Shown: positions 39,641-50,536, counted from the first letter of the stretch. The stretch: DNA of 64,000 nucleotides from Doryteuthis pealeii (GCA_023376005.1 CM042148.1:70976176-71040175), one strand, 5' to 3'. A program made the numbers and translations. The notes: generated by a model not told the origin, from the letters alone.

Positions 39641-39760
39641 CGGTTCCAGCTAGATCACTGAGGTTAAGCAATTTGAGTCCATTGTTTATCTGAAATTGAC
39701 TTGATTCAGCATTAAATGACCCGAAAAAGGGTTAGTATGCCGTAGAACAACCATATTCAT
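39641..39760 (+). mobile_element. R-long variant 3' end
   Basis: GAGTCCATTGTTTATCTGAA, CATTAAATGACCCGAAAAAG and TAGTATGCCGTAGAACAACC. Confidence 0.6.
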
Positions 39761-39845
39761 ATGTATATATATTCATCTGTTATATATAAAATTAAAATTT
39801 ATCTACACTCCCACCAAAGAGGATGGGAGGGGTTAGATACTTGTG

Positions 39846-39847
<2 letters not shown>

Positions 39848-39890
<43 letters not shown>
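39848..39890. repeat. (TA)n microsatellite
   Basis: TA repeats just upstream of a hammerhead-like sequence. Confidence 0.9.
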
Positions 39891-39896
<6 letters not shown>

Positions 39897-39927
39897 ACAT
39901 TTTCATATTCTAACAGAATATGGTTAA

Positions 39928-39976
39928 CAAACGCCTAAAGAAGATATCATAAGATCTGAAACACGTGTCGCAAATG
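39928..39976 (+). ncRNA. Hammerhead-like motif with variant core
   Basis: CTAAAGA (39935-39941, in place of CTGATGA), stem II AGAT...ATCT, GAAA at 39958-39961, CACGTG, then TC and GCAAATG. GAAACACGTGTC is identical to the 22562 copy. The G5-to-A change would be expected to abolish cleavage. No tRNA-like head was found here. Confidence 0.45.
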
Positions 39977-40089
39977 TAAAATAATAATAATAAAAATTAA
40001 AAAATAATAATACATTTTGCCGACCTTCTTTTTTATAATATATATATTTATATATATATATCATTGCATCCATATCTAGTAAATCTGTG

Positions 40090-40235
40090 ATGAGCTGTTT
40101 AATACTTAATTAGTCAACCCCTTAAGCAGTAGCAGGTACAGTATGTAATCTGGGTCCATTGTTTATCAGAATGGTATGATTCGACATTAAATGACCCGAA
40201 AGGGTTGATATGTCGTTATACAAAACAACCAACAA
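40090..40235 (+). mobile_element. R-long variant 3' end
   Basis: GGGTCCATTGTTTATCAGAA, CATTAAATGACCCGAAAGGG and TATGTCGTTATACAAAACAA, the same variant as at 39641. Confidence 0.6.
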
Positions 40236-40544
40236 ATCCATTCTCTCTTTCCCTACAACACCTCATTCTCTCTCTCTCTCCTTCTTCTTCTTCTTTTTTC
40301 TTCTTTTTTCTTCTTTTTTCTTTTTTGTTCTTGTTTTTTTTTTAATGACGTATCTTTATATTTTCTTTCTTCTTTCATTATTTTTTTGATTTTCTTTTTA
40401 CTTTCTTAACCGATTCCGTTTTCTCCATTTTAAAATCTACCATTATTACTCTTTTTGTTCTTTTCCTTGCTCTTTTTCGTTTACTCGACTTATTTTACCT
40501 CCTTTTATTTTTTTTATTTTCTAAATCTATTCAAGTTTTCTTTC

Positions 40545-40638
40545 TTCCTCTCTGAGGGGTCAAAGTTTAGATGCCGGAGAGAGGTGGGTCCCTTAAGGAA
40601 AAATTGTGATATTGTAAAAAAGTACCTGGTACCTATTA
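40545..40638 (+). repeat. Repeat K
   Basis: GGTCAAAGTTTAGATGCCGG, CCCTTAAGGAAAAATTGTGA and AAAGTACCTGGTACCTATTA. Other copies are at 44183-44400, 58797-58910 and 59698-59803. Confidence 0.65.
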
Positions 40639-41300
40639 CTTCATCATCATCATCATGTCGCGCAATTAGCACGGATATCCAAGACAATCTCTCGCCAACC
40701 CTCCCTATCATTCATCGTCCCAGGGAAGTCCTCCACGCAGCATCCAGTATCCTTACATAGTTGGTCAGTGTAGGTCCTTGGTGGGCGACTCACACTAGCA
40801 TGTCCATGTGTTGGCTTCCACAGGAGGACGTGCGTTTATGAGCTCGTCCTTGCTTCTCCAGCAGTGTCCAGCATGCCTTGTCCATCTCACTCGGATGGTT
40901 AGTGAGATGGGGGCAGGTGGCAGGTGGCCGGACAGCTGCTTCCTTGTGGGGTGCTGCTTCCACGACTTGTTCAAGACCGTACACAGCATCTTTGTGCAGC
41001 TCCCATCTAGCTTATGCTCGAGGTGCTTTGTTAGGGTCCAGGTGGTGCAGCCATACAGTAGTACTGATATAACTACAGCCTAGAAGAATTGTCGCTTTAA
41101 CTTGTCAGTGAGATCGGATTTCCAAATGACTGATAATTTGTTTGTGGCCGACCATGCCTTTGCTCTTCGTGTATTGACATTGCTTTCTGTGGATGAGACA
41201 TTACTACCAAGGTATATGAATTGTTCTACTGGCTTACGAGGCTTACCGTCGAGTGTGGAGATGTCTCCTTTCTTATTGAAACTCAAACGTAACATCGATT
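40639..41300 (-). pseudogene. LINE-M ORF2 C-terminal region with (ATG)n tail
   Basis: Minus-strand frames encode MLRLSFNKKGDISTLDG, FIYLGSNVSSTESNVNTRRA, LLYGCTTWTL-type, VLNKSWKQHPTRKQLSGHLP and VRWTRHAGHCWRSKDELINA motifs in order. This is the standard region from the end of the reverse transcriptase thumb to the C-terminus of a non-LTR retrotransposon ORF2. The frame shifts near 41000 and 40795. The element ends in an (ATG)n tail at 40657-40639 and is 5'-truncated at about 41300, next to Hel-1. Confidence 0.82.
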
Positions 41301-41307
41301 ATATATA

Positions 41308-42481
41308 CTAGCAAATATATGCACCCTCCGGGTGCAAGTATTTAAGTTTTAATGTAATGAAATATTGTATTAAATTAGAAAGTCTAATAAGAATGCAGAT
41401 AAAAAGATTTGAAACAGAGTGGGGTTATAATAGAAAAATAGAAATGAAACTTACTCTTCCATCACTGCCGTCTTTCATTGCTGAATTTTATTTATTTAAC
41501 TATTTAGTTAAATTAGGAAATAAAGAATAAAATTACACTTATTTTTTCTTGTTAATGGATTTCATTTAAGATTCATGGGAGAGATGTTTGCTTATATTCA
41601 TTAAAATAAAACCAAACAGTTAGAAATCAATAATACTAAGCACATATTTAATAAAATCACATTTTTAATATCAATATGCAAATTAGCCTTCCCGTTCACA
41701 CTGCAGACCGCTATTTTTTGTATATATATATACATACAATAGCATGTTATTAGTATGTTGATATGGTCAACAGTGGCTTCGGCCTCTGGACCATTGATAT
41801 AATTAATAGCGTCGATCCCAGGGGGCCATCCCCCCAGGCAACACCTGCCCCCTCGATTTAAAGGGGCAGGGCTGGGTTTATTGCCCAGTGCCTGAGGCGC
41901 CCCCCTTGAGGGGGAATGCCGACGGGATAGACGCAATTTTTCACCTGCCACTCCATGAGCGTCGGTTTGTGGGTGGTCCCACGTTAATAGGGACTTTGTG
42001 CCTGACCCGTACAAGTGGGGTACGCGGTAAATATCATGTTGATATGGTCAACAGTGGCTTCGGCCTCTGGACCATTGATATAATTAACGGCGTCGATCCC
42101 AGGGGGCCATCCCCCCAGGCAACACCTGCCCCCTCGATTTAAAGGGGCAGGGCTGGGTTTATTGCCCAGTGCCTGAGGCGCCCCCCTTGAGGAGAAGGAT
42201 CGACGCAATTTTTCACCTGCCACTCCATGAGCTTCGGCTTGTGGGTGGTCCCACGTTAATAGGGACTTTGTGCCTGACCCGTACAAGTGGGGTACGCGGT
42301 AAATATCATGTAGATATGGACAACACTAATAAAAAGGTGAAGTAATTTTATTAATAATTGAGGTTTAAATATAAATAAAATCATGAAGAATGTAATGAAA
42401 ATAACTATGTTAATTGTGACTCGATTAGTAATATAGTTTCGGTTACAGACAGAAGAACACACAATCTCCATTATAATAAGA
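41308..42481 (-). mobile_element. Hel-1 Helitron-like element hosting a GC-repeat dimer
   Basis: On the minus strand the element starts TCTTATTATAATGGAGATTG after A (42481) and ends in the stem GCACCCGGAGGGTGC, then ATATATTTGCTAG before T (41311-41308). Without the insertion at 41755-42325 it is about 600 bp. The interior matches 59220-59685. Non-coding. Confidence 0.78.
41755..42325 (-). repeat. GC-repeat dimer flanked by three 18-bp direct repeats
   Basis: Two GC-repeat copies (about 41773-42030 and 42054-42302) are separated and flanked by ATGTTGATATGGTCAACA (41755, 42036) and ATGTAGATATGGACAACA (42308). The second copy lacks 14 bp around GGGAATGCCGACGG. Confidence 0.88.
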
Positions 42482-42798
42482 TGTAGATATAATATAGATA
42501 ATTTATTTATATATCAAGATATTAAATTAAAATAAGTTATAATGAATTATTTCAATTTTTTTAATGCATGTCATCATCTCATTTTTCTCTTAACTTTAAG
42601 GCTTAACTAACCAAGTCATTTTAGAATTTAATAATGATAGCTCATTCAACTGTGGCATATGGAAATCTAATTTCTTTCATAAAACTATAAATATAATTCC
42701 ATCTACTCATAACTTCTCATCTTTCTCAGCAAAGAACTGTTCTTGGTGTCTTTGGATATCTTCCAGGGAAGTGAAGGTTTTTCATTAAAATAATTTTT
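42482..42798. other. Unassigned AT-rich sequence
   Basis: No feature recognised. Confidence 0.4.
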
Positions 42799-43369
42799 GG
42801 ACCATATTACCTTTAGGCACCACTTTTTGATCTCGATTAAGAAAGGACAACTTTTTCATTTACACCGTCAATATCTGGTTGTTTGTTAGGGGTTAGGGTT
42901 AGGGGTTAGGGTTAGGGGTTAGTTTTATAATTTAAAAAAAATCTAAAAATCCGATACACAATAAAACATTCTGATTGAATGCACACACCTCTCCCACACT
43001 CGAAGAAAGTTCTACAAACTATTTGGAAAAATAGATCCCAAGAGGATATTAAACTTTTTGAAAAGAACCGGCCTCTTATCAAGGATGTAAGTTCATAGAC
43101 CTACAAAAATCACCCACTCACTCTCTTGATGTTCAAATTCTCAACAGAAAACTTGATCACAGTAAATAAACCCCTATACATTTTTGAATACCTAATTACC
43201 AATAGAAGTATTCGGCATAAAATAACCCAAGGGGTTGACATTCCGTAAAACCAAACCAACCAACCAACCTAAAATTCGTCTGTTAAAACAACCGGATATT
43301 GACGGTGTAAATGAAAAAATGTCCTTTCTTATCGAGATCAAAAAGGGGTGCCTAAAGGTCATATGGTTC
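42799..43369. mobile_element. MITE-A copy 2, interrupted
   Basis: The left arm starts GGACCATATTACCTTTAGGC and the right arm ends GGTCATATGGTTC. The loop has GGGGTTAGGGTTAGGGG at about 42893-42915. The loop is interrupted at about 42952-43272 by a foreign segment. Flanking duplications are not clear in this copy. Confidence 0.8.
42953..43272 (+). mobile_element. Retroposed segment with R-long tail inside MITE-A
   Basis: About 320 bp of unique sequence ending in the R-long tail (TTCGGCATAAAATAACCCAA, CATTCCGTAAAACCAAACCA). The flanks CTAAAAATCCG and CTAAAATTCG are a probable target-site duplication of the MITE-A loop. Confidence 0.6.
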
Positions 43370-43517
43370 GAATTTATATATATATATATATAAAGTAGAA
43401 TAAATAGTACATTGCTAAATACAATGGATGACTGACCAATAATAATTTTTGCTTGGTTATTAAATTAACATGCAGTTAAGTTTTCTCTTGATGGGATATA
43501 CCTTCTCTTATTTAGGG

Positions 43518-43602
43518 TATCCCATCGTAGGGTAATAGTTAACAAGCTAGTCTCGCAGATCCATTACTAATGTTTGATCCTTGCTTGATGCTCCATACTT
43601 GC
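43518..43602 (+). mobile_element. SINE-E head fragment
   Basis: CGTAGGGTAATAGTTAACAA and TGTTTGATCCTTGCTTGATG align with SINE-E at 29908. Confidence 0.55.
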
Positions 43603-43883
43603 AATGGAGTTATCAGAATAATAACTAATTAGAATATTTTTTTTTGTTATTATCTAAAAGAGCTACAATGGTTAAATTACACAAATACTAATAGTTTTTG
43701 TAGTTCCGAACCCCACCCGACTTTCCCTCAACCATTTACCTTTTCACTATAAAATCAGAATGTACAAGTACTTATGTCAATAAAGTTTTGAAAAAGCTTC
43801 ATCCAATAATGAGGCGAAATATAAATTGAATTTAGCTGTCTGTGTTGTTATATCCACATTTTCCTATATTCTCAACCGCAATG

Positions 43884-44134
43884 GACCGGGTTAGCTCAGT
43901 CGGTAGAGTGTTCGGCTAGAAACTACAAGGTTCCTAGTTCGATTCCGGTCCTCGCCAACTCAGCGTTATGTGTAGCACAGGGATCTGTGAGGTAAAGTAA
44001 GGAGCTGATGGTAGGTGTGCCGCTCCACCTAAGATGCAAAAACAATCTCCTTGGTCTAGCGCAATTGAAAAGAGGATAGACTCCCTCGCTGATTGGCTGA
44101 TACCGACATTAGGCCGCCCCGACGACTTTACTTT
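43884..44134 (+). mobile_element. SINE-A, full length
   Basis: The best preserved copy. The head is GGGTTAGCTCAGTCGGTAGA (A box TAGCTCAGTCGG) and AGTTCGATTCC (B box), about 70 nt and tRNA-like without a matching acceptor stem. The body is TAGCACAGGGATCTGTGAGG to CGCCCCGACGACTTTACTTT. Confidence 0.88.
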
Positions 44135-44182
44135 TATAGGGTACTTGCTTGGTTACCTGATTTTGGGAATGATCCCTCCTTA

Positions 44183-44760
44183 AAAGGTACCAGGTACTTT
44201 TTACAATATTACAATTTTGCCTTAAGGGGACCTCCCCCTGTTTTTCAATATATATCCCCGGTACTAAGAATTGCCCCCCCTCCCCAACTGGCGAGAGAAA
44301 GGAAGAAAACCGGAATAAATTTAGAAAATGAAAGAAAGAAAAAGTGTGTAAAATATTCTCCACACAGTTCAGCATACATGTCCGGTACCTTAACTTTGAC
44401 GCCTTGGTGAGAGAAAAGAAAAAAAAATCTAGATTAGATTTTTTGGACCATATGACCTTTAGGCACTCCTTTTTAATCTCGATTAAGAAAGGACATGTTT
44501 TTCATTTACACCGTCAATATCCGGTTGTTTGTTAGGGGTTAGTTTTATAATTAAAAAAAAAATCTAAAAATCGTCTGTTAAAACAACCGGATATTGACTG
44601 TGTAAATGAAAAACACGTCCTTTCTTAATCGAGATCAAAAAGGGGTGCCTAAAGGTCATTTGGTCCGATTTTTTTAAATCGAAAGAAAGAGAAAGTGGGT
44701 AAAATATGGTGGACGCCTCCCTTTTGAGTCATACATTTCCGGTACCTAAACTTTCACTAC
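44183..44760 (-). repeat. Repeat K, two units, interrupted by MITE-A
   Basis: AAAGGTACCAGGTACTTTTT, CAATTTTGCCTTAAGGGG and ATGTCCGGTACCTTAACTTT before the MITE; AAAGAGAAAGTGGGTAAAAT and TTTCCGGTACCTAAACTTTC after it. Confidence 0.65.
44445..44666. mobile_element. MITE-A copy 3, 222 bp
   Basis: GGACCATATGACCTTTAGGC ... CCTAAAGGTCATTTGGTCC, arms about 86 bp, a short loop with GTTAGGGGTTAG. The 8-bp duplication GATTTTTT is at 44437-44444 and 44667-44674. Confidence 0.9.
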
Positions 44761-44861
44761 CCAGATCTAACATCTATCTATACATATATAAAGGGCAGTT
44801 TTGTGTATATGTATGTCCGGAGGAAACAACTTCGAAAATAAAACAATTAACGACAAAGTAA

Positions 44862-44900
<39 letters not shown>
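44862..44900. repeat. (TA)n microsatellite
   Basis: TA repeats at the 3' end of a minus-strand SINE-A. Confidence 0.9.
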
Positions 44901-44902
<2 letters not shown>

Positions 44903-45134
44903 TCGTCGGGACGGCCTAAAGTCGGTATCAGCCAATCAGCGAGGGAGTCTATCCCCTTTTCAATAGCGCTAGACCAAGGAAATTGTTTTGGCATCTGAGG
45001 TGTAGCGCCACACCTACAATCACCTCTTTACTTTACCGCACAGATCCCTGTGCTACTCATACGCTGAGTTGGCGAGAACCGGAATCGAACGTGGTTTCTA
45101 GCCGAACGCTCTACCGACTGAGCTAACCCGACCC
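44901..45134 (-). mobile_element. SINE-A, near full length
   Basis: AGTCGTCGGGACGGCCTAAA to CCGACTGAGCTAACCCGACC. About 12 bp of the head are deleted (TCGAACGTGGTTTCTAGCC). It faces the copy at 43884-44134. Confidence 0.85.
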
Positions 45135-45337
45135 TACATTAAATATCACCAGGGATTGTTCTTGAACAAAAATAATAGAGATTTGATTTATATTCGTGAA
45201 GATCATTAAAAAATAAAATTTAAATGATAACAGCATGGATTTTTTTTCCTTTAATATTTTAGATAGTAGACATTAACATTTCTTTTCAGAGTAGCTGGAT
45301 CAATGCAAAATCTATTTTTATTTTTACATAGAGATTT

Positions 45338-45402
45338 ACATGGTGCATCCCACGAGGATTCAACTCACGATTCAGTAATAATGGATCTGCGGAACTAACT
45401 TT
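45338..45402 (-). mobile_element. SINE-E fragment
   Basis: CATGGTGCATCCCACGAGGA and GATTCAGTAATAATGGATCT align with the reverse of SINE-E. Confidence 0.5.
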
Positions 45403-45409
45403 TTAAAAA

Positions 45410-45448
45410 TCCCCCTCTACCCAGGCGACGCCGGGTAGCCGCTGCTAG
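45410..45448 (+). mobile_element. Helitron-type 3' terminus
   Basis: CTACCCAGGCGACGCCGGGTAG is an imperfect GC-rich stem-loop (CTACCC/GGGTAG), followed by CCGCTGCTAG and a host T. This is the standard 3' end of a Helitron. The 5' end could not be placed. Confidence 0.6.
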
Positions 45449-45904
45449 TATAGTTATAATTCTTCCTTTTTATGTATCTAATTTTATCAATCTGTTATTT
45501 TCCTTTGTGTTCTATTCTTTTCTTTTTTTTCTTTTTCCTTCCGTCTCTGACTCGATCTCCTTTTCTCTTTATCCTTTATTTTTCTACTCAATATCTATCC
45601 CAGTCCCACCCCCATCCACAAGACTCCCAACTCACAACCCACCCCTACCAGATAGAGATTGGGCAACCGGCTTCTTTTTAACGTCCGTGGTGTGGTCTGC
45701 GCCCCATTCGTCTTTTCCATCGCGATCTGCAGCCTCTTCACTACCGACAATCCGCCTGGCGTATTCTGGAGCACACAATTAGTTAATTGAACGAATACGG
45801 TGTATTGGGTCATGCGTTTGCCTCGGTTGGCAATGGAGATAGACGAGAAGGGGTGTAGAGACAAATGGCTGTGGCCACGTTGGAGAGACTCATAGTCGTG
45901 GCTC
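45449..45904. other. Unassigned, mostly single-copy sequence
   Basis: GC-richer between 45600 and 45900. The longest frame (minus, 45595-45966) resembles nothing I recognise. Confidence 0.35.
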
Positions 45905-46950
45905 ATGGCAAGTATCAAATGTAAGGAGGAGAAATGACTGGTAGTGGTAGTAGGAAATGAACACACTGAGCAGGAGGAAGGGGTGGAAAGAGGACAGAGG
46001 GAGAGAAAGAGTGAAGTAGGAGGTTAGATATAAAGAAAGGGGTGTGATAATGGCGGGAAAATATAGAGGAAGAGAGGGAAAATATAAAGAGCGAGAAATA
46101 GATAACTTTTTTGCCTTTCCTTTCGAAAGTAGTTTTTAAAGGAAGAAAGTGAGAGGGTTTAGACGTAAGAAGTGACTGGTAGTGGTAGAAGGAAAGGAAC
46201 ACTCGGGGAGGGGAGAGGTGTGCAAAATGAAGAGAAAGATAAATGAGGGAGGGAGTAGAGAGAGTGAAGTAGTAGTGGGAGGTTAAGTATAAAGAAAGTG
46301 GTGTGATCATGGTGGGAAAATATGATAAAAGAAACGAAAAATAGGAAGAGCGAGATGTTGGAAAGGAAACGTAAAAAAGTTATTTAAGTATATAGAAAAA
46401 AAGAGTTTTAAAAGAGGAAAGTGAGAGGGTTTAAATGTAAGAGGGAGGAGTGACTGGTAGTGGTAGGAGGAGAGGAAGAACCAGCGTGGGAGAGATGGAA
46501 AAGAGAGACGAGATAGAAAGAATGTGAAATAGCGGGTTAGGTATAAAGTAAGTGGTGTGATGATGATGGAAAGATATGGAGGAAGAGACAACAATATGAA
46601 GAAAGAGAAATACAAAAGGGAAGGCTAAAAATTCATTTAAGTGGTGATAGAGAGAGAGAGAGAGAGGGGGGTGTTGAGCGTGTAAGAGGGAAAATTACTG
46701 GAAGTAGAAGGAAAGTAATAATCAGAGAGAGGGAGTTGGGTAAAAAGAAAGGAAAGAGTTGAGAGAGAAGTAGGAGGATGTTAAGTTTAAAGAAAATGGT
46801 TGAAAAATATAGAGGAAGAGAAAGAAAATATGAAGAGCGAGAAAGAGGGAATGAAAGGTGGGAAAAGTTATTCAAGTAAAGATTAAAAAAAAGGATAGAG
46901 ATTTAAAAAAGGAAAGTGAGAAGATTTAAGCGTCAGAGGGAGAAGTGACT
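45905..46950. repeat. Tandem repeat, about five units of 240-280 bp
   Basis: TGACTGGTAGTGGTAG-type starts recur at 45935, 46173, 46451, 46695 and 46946. Units also share GTGAGAGGGTTTA, TATAAAGAAAGTGGTGTGAT and GAAAATATAGAGGAAGAG. The plus strand is purine-rich. Confidence 0.85.
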
Positions 46951-46954
46951 GGGG

Positions 46955-46992
<38 letters not shown>

Positions 46993-47420
46993 CAGAAGCA
47001 ATTATTAGAGAGAGAGAGAGAGAAAAGCAGAGAGAGAGAAAAGCAGAAGTTATTAGAGAGAGAGAGAAAAGGAGAAGTTATTAGAGAGATTAGAGAGAAG
47101 AGAGAGAAAAGAGAAGTTATTAGAGAGAGAGAGAGAGAAAAGAGAGTTATTAGAGAGAAAGAGAGAGAAAAAGGAGAAGTTATTAGAGAGAGAGAGAGAG
47201 AAAAAGAAGTTATTAGAGAGAGAGAGAGAGAAAAAGGAGAAGTTATTGGAGAGAGAGAGAAAAGGAGAAGTTATTGGAGAGAGAGAGAAAAGGAGAAGTT
47301 ATTAGAGAAAGAGAGAAAAGGAGAAGTTATTAGAGAGGGAGAGAAAAGGAGAAGTTATTAGAGAGAAAGAAAAGAAGTTATTAGAGAGATAGAAAAAGGA
47401 GAAGTTATTAGAGATAGTAA
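46951..47420. repeat. Minisatellite GAGAAGTTATTAGAGA in a GA tract
   Basis: GAAGTTATTAGAGAGA recurs more than ten times with 24-36 bp spacing between GA/AAAGG runs. The long Arg/Glu/Lys frame (46945-47361) is a repeat artefact. Confidence 0.92.
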
Positions 47421-47622
47421 AAGGAGTTTTAAATGAGGAAAATGTAGGACGGTTTAAATTTGGAAAGGCAATGGGCATCACTGCGAAGAGACAGTAAAGC
47501 TAATTGAAATGTTTTTGGATAGGATAAAAATACAGAGATGAAGAAGAAAGGAGAAATATCTACAATTATTACTATTTAAGAAGAGAAATGAAGGGAAGAT
47601 TAGAAAAAATACAGGAAATATA
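47421..47622. other. Unassigned purine-rich sequence
   Basis: No feature recognised. Confidence 0.4.
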
Positions 47623-47624
47623 TA

Positions 47625-48078
47625 CAGTGTTACCTTAACTTACGAGTTCCCCATTTTAAACCTGTAAAACGGTACGTTGACTTTAGAGTTTAATTCGTTC
47701 GTATATCAAATCAAATTTCCCCATTGAAATAAACTGAAATGTCGTTAATTCGTTCCAGCACCTCCTTAACATCATAATTTTTGTTACATTTTTTTAGATA
47801 AGCAAAATAGCACTGTGTTGTATAAAAGTGTAATGCAATAGAATCTAATGTTTTATGGGCTGTAATATGTTTTAATGTTTATTTTTTTATAAATCATAGT
47901 TTGCTTTGGCATAATAAATTCGGAAACTCCAATATTTTTAGTGAACTTAATATAAGCGTATTTGAAGCTCGCTCGTACCTAAAATTTTTAGCTCACAACA
48001 CAAAGCAAAAATCTTTCGAGTGACAAATTGTAACTTGGAAAGCTTGCAAGCTGGGGCACTTGTAAGTCAAGGTACCCC

Positions 48079-48080
<2 letters not shown>
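47625..48080. mobile_element. MITE-T (mariner-like), complete, 456 bp
   Basis: CAGTGTTACCTTAACTTACG ... TGTAAGTCAAGGTACCCCGG, flanked by TA on both sides (47623-47624, 48081-48082). The ends and interior (TTCCCCATTGAAATAAACTG) resemble the widespread Tc1/mariner MITE type with CAGTGGTACCTNGACTTACG ends. Confidence 0.8.

Positions 48081-48119
<39 letters not shown>
48081..48119. repeat. (TA)n microsatellite
   Basis: TA repeats at the MITE-T boundary. Confidence 0.9.
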
Positions 48120-48125
<6 letters not shown>

Positions 48126-48263
48126 GAGAATTCATTAGATTTTAAAACGCAAAAATCTATGGAAAAGAAAGAACTGTTAGATTTGAGAAAAAGAAGGAAA
48201 CATCTCAGGAAAAGAAAGAACAAATAAATTAGAGGAAAAAAAATATTCGAAGAAGGAGAAAAC

Positions 48264-48496
48264 TGACCATATTACGTTTAGGCACCCCTTTTTGATTTCG
48301 ATTAAGAAAGGATGCGTTTTTCATTTACACCGTTAACACCCGGTTGTTTTTAGGGGATAGGGTTAGGGGTTAGTTTTATAATTTAAAAAAAATCTCAAGA
48401 TCGTCTCTTAAAACAACCGGATATTGACGGAGTAAATGAAAAACATGTCCTTTCTTAATCAAGATCAAAAAGGGGTGCCTAAAGGTCATATGATCT
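48264..48496. mobile_element. MITE-A copy 4, 233 bp
   Basis: TGACCATATTACGTTTAGGC ... CTAAAGGTCATATGATCT. The 8-bp duplication GAGAAAAC is at 48256-48263 and 48497-48504. The loop has GGGGATAGGGTTAGGGG. Confidence 0.88.
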
Positions 48497-48644
48497 GAGA
48501 AAACATGTATAAAGTTTAACGAAGGAAACATGAATATGAAAGAAGAAAAAAAGAAAGAAAATCAGAAGAGTCAGATACAGTGGATTGAAATGAAATTTAA
48601 AAACAATGAGATTGGCCAAGGTAGAAAGAAAGACAGAAGAAACT

Positions 48645-48705
48645 GAATAACCGTTAGGCATAATATAACCCCAGACGAGTTGATATGCCGTTAAAATCAA
48701 CAAAC
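48645..48705 (+). mobile_element. R-long tail fragment
   Basis: CCGTTAGGCATAATATAACC and GTTGATATGCCGTTAAAATC. Confidence 0.6.
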
Positions 48706-48810
48706 AGACAAGAAACTGAAGAGTGGAGGAATAAAATTAAAACATTGCTTTTTACAACACAAAAACGAATTATGAATTGGGTATGAAAATGAGCAAAGAG
48801 TGTTGTGATA

Positions 48811-48857
48811 TGCTAATTTTTCAAGTAGGCAGACCCTGCTTGCCTGAAAAATCAGCA
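48811..48857. repeat. Short hairpin
   Basis: TGCTAATTTTTCAAGTAGGC pairs with GCTTGCCTGAAAAATCAGCA: a stem of about 20 bp with three mismatches and a tiny loop. Confidence 0.75.
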
Positions 48858-49014
48858 TTACAAAATTCACATATATTCAGGGTTAGAAAACTAATACTGT
48901 TTTTTCAATATGGAACGGTCAGGACAGCAATCCCGGCTAACTAAAAGAGAAAAGAGGTTGGAAGAGATAGAGAAGGCGGGGGGGGGGATAAAAACCTGAG
49001 ACAAATAGGCTAAG

Positions 49015-49930
49015 AGAAAAGATAGAAAAGAAAAAGACGAAAGAAAGAAAAATAGAACGAAACAAATAAGAAAAATACAGAGGTAAAAATCTGTTCGGCT
49101 AAAAAGATTTTTTTAGAGAGAGGAATATGAAAATGAGGTCGGAAGTGAAAGTGTAAGAGAAGGAAAGAACAATTGAAATAAGAAAGAAAGAAAGAACGAA
49201 TGAAATAGAAATAAGAAGAAAAAAAGAAAGAAACCAAAAACGAAAGAAAGAAAAAATGTCATAAAGAAAGAAAAGGAAAGAGAATAAGCAAAAGAAAAAG
49301 AATGAAAGAAAAAAAAAAGAAAAAAAACAAAAACGAAATAAAGAAAAAATGTCATAAAGAAAGAAAAGGAAAGAGAATAAACAAAAGAAAAAGAATGAAA
49401 GAAAAAAAAGAAAAGAAACCAAAAACGAAAGAAAGAAAAAATGCCATAAAGAAAGAAAAGGAAAGAGAATGAACAAAATAAAAAGAATGAGAGAAAAAAA
49501 GGGACCAAAAGAAAAAAAAGAATAAAAACATTAATAGGGAAGAGAATGAACAAAAGAAAAAGAATGAAAGAAAAAAAAAGAAAGAAACGAAAGAAAGGAC
49601 AAAAAATGAACTGAAAAAAAGTGAGTGAACAAAAGAATGTAGTAAAAGAAAGAAAGGAATGAAACGAAGAGAAAAAGAAAGAAGAAACCAGACGAAATAG
49701 GAAGGAAAAACTGAACAAAGCAGAAAGAAAGAAAGATAAAATATTTTCCGCTAGAATGATTATTAGAGAGAGAAATATGAAGACGAGGAAGTGAGTGTAA
49801 AATGGACGAAGGAAAGAAAAAAAAGAGTTAAAATTAAATAAAGAAGGATAAAAAAGAAGAAAAAAAGAAAAAGAAAACAAATGCACATAACAAAGAAATA
49901 GAATGAAGAAAGAGGGGGAAATATGCAAGA
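49015..49930. repeat. Purine-rich (GAAA) tract with 92-bp tandem units
   Basis: ATGTCATAAAGAAAG or ATGCCATAAAGAAAG occurs at 49256, 49349 and 49441 with a 92-93 bp period. The remainder is degenerate GAAA. The minus-strand Phe/Ser frames are artefacts. Confidence 0.88.
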
Positions 49931-49944
49931 ATGGGGGTGGGGGA

Positions 49945-50064
49945 GTAACATAACAGCGAAAGAGTGAAAATGTCTTAAAAAGTAGTGAGGGAGAGTGAGA
50001 GAACGAGGAGTGAATAGACGGTTAGATGGGGTGAGCTAGCAATACAAAGAAAGAGTGAAAATTT

Positions 50065-50117
<53 letters not shown>

Positions 50118-50200
50118 AATAAAGAGTGAAAGGACGCCAAGAATGGTGGGGAAGGGTATAACAACGAAAGAGTGAAAATGTCCTAAAAAGATAGATAGAT

Positions 50201-50265
<65 letters not shown>

Positions 50266-50388
50266 CAGAGAGAGAGACAGAGAGAGAGAGAAACGAAAAG
50301 TGAAAGGATGGCAAGAATGGTGGAGAAGGGTATAACAATGAAAGAGTGAAAATGTCTTAAAAAGGTAGAGAGATAGAGATAGAGATAG

Positions 50389-50457
<69 letters not shown>

Positions 50458-50536
50458 AGAGAGAGAACGAAGAGTGAAAAGATGGCAAGAATGGTGGAGA
50501 AGGCTATAACAACGAAAGAGTGAAAATTTCTTAAAA

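Noticed and set aside
43884..43957. tRNA gene
   Set aside because: The A and B boxes are good, but there is no 7-bp acceptor stem pairing or normal 3' end, and the sequence is the head of a dispersed 245-bp SINE.
45595..45966. Possible minus-strand gene of 123 codons
   Set aside because: Single-copy sequence, but no start context, domain or splice pattern supports it, and its 5' end runs into the purine tandem repeat.
46945..47361. Plus-strand 138-codon Arg/Glu/Lys frame
   Set aside because: A minisatellite artefact, although it superficially resembles a charged coiled coil.
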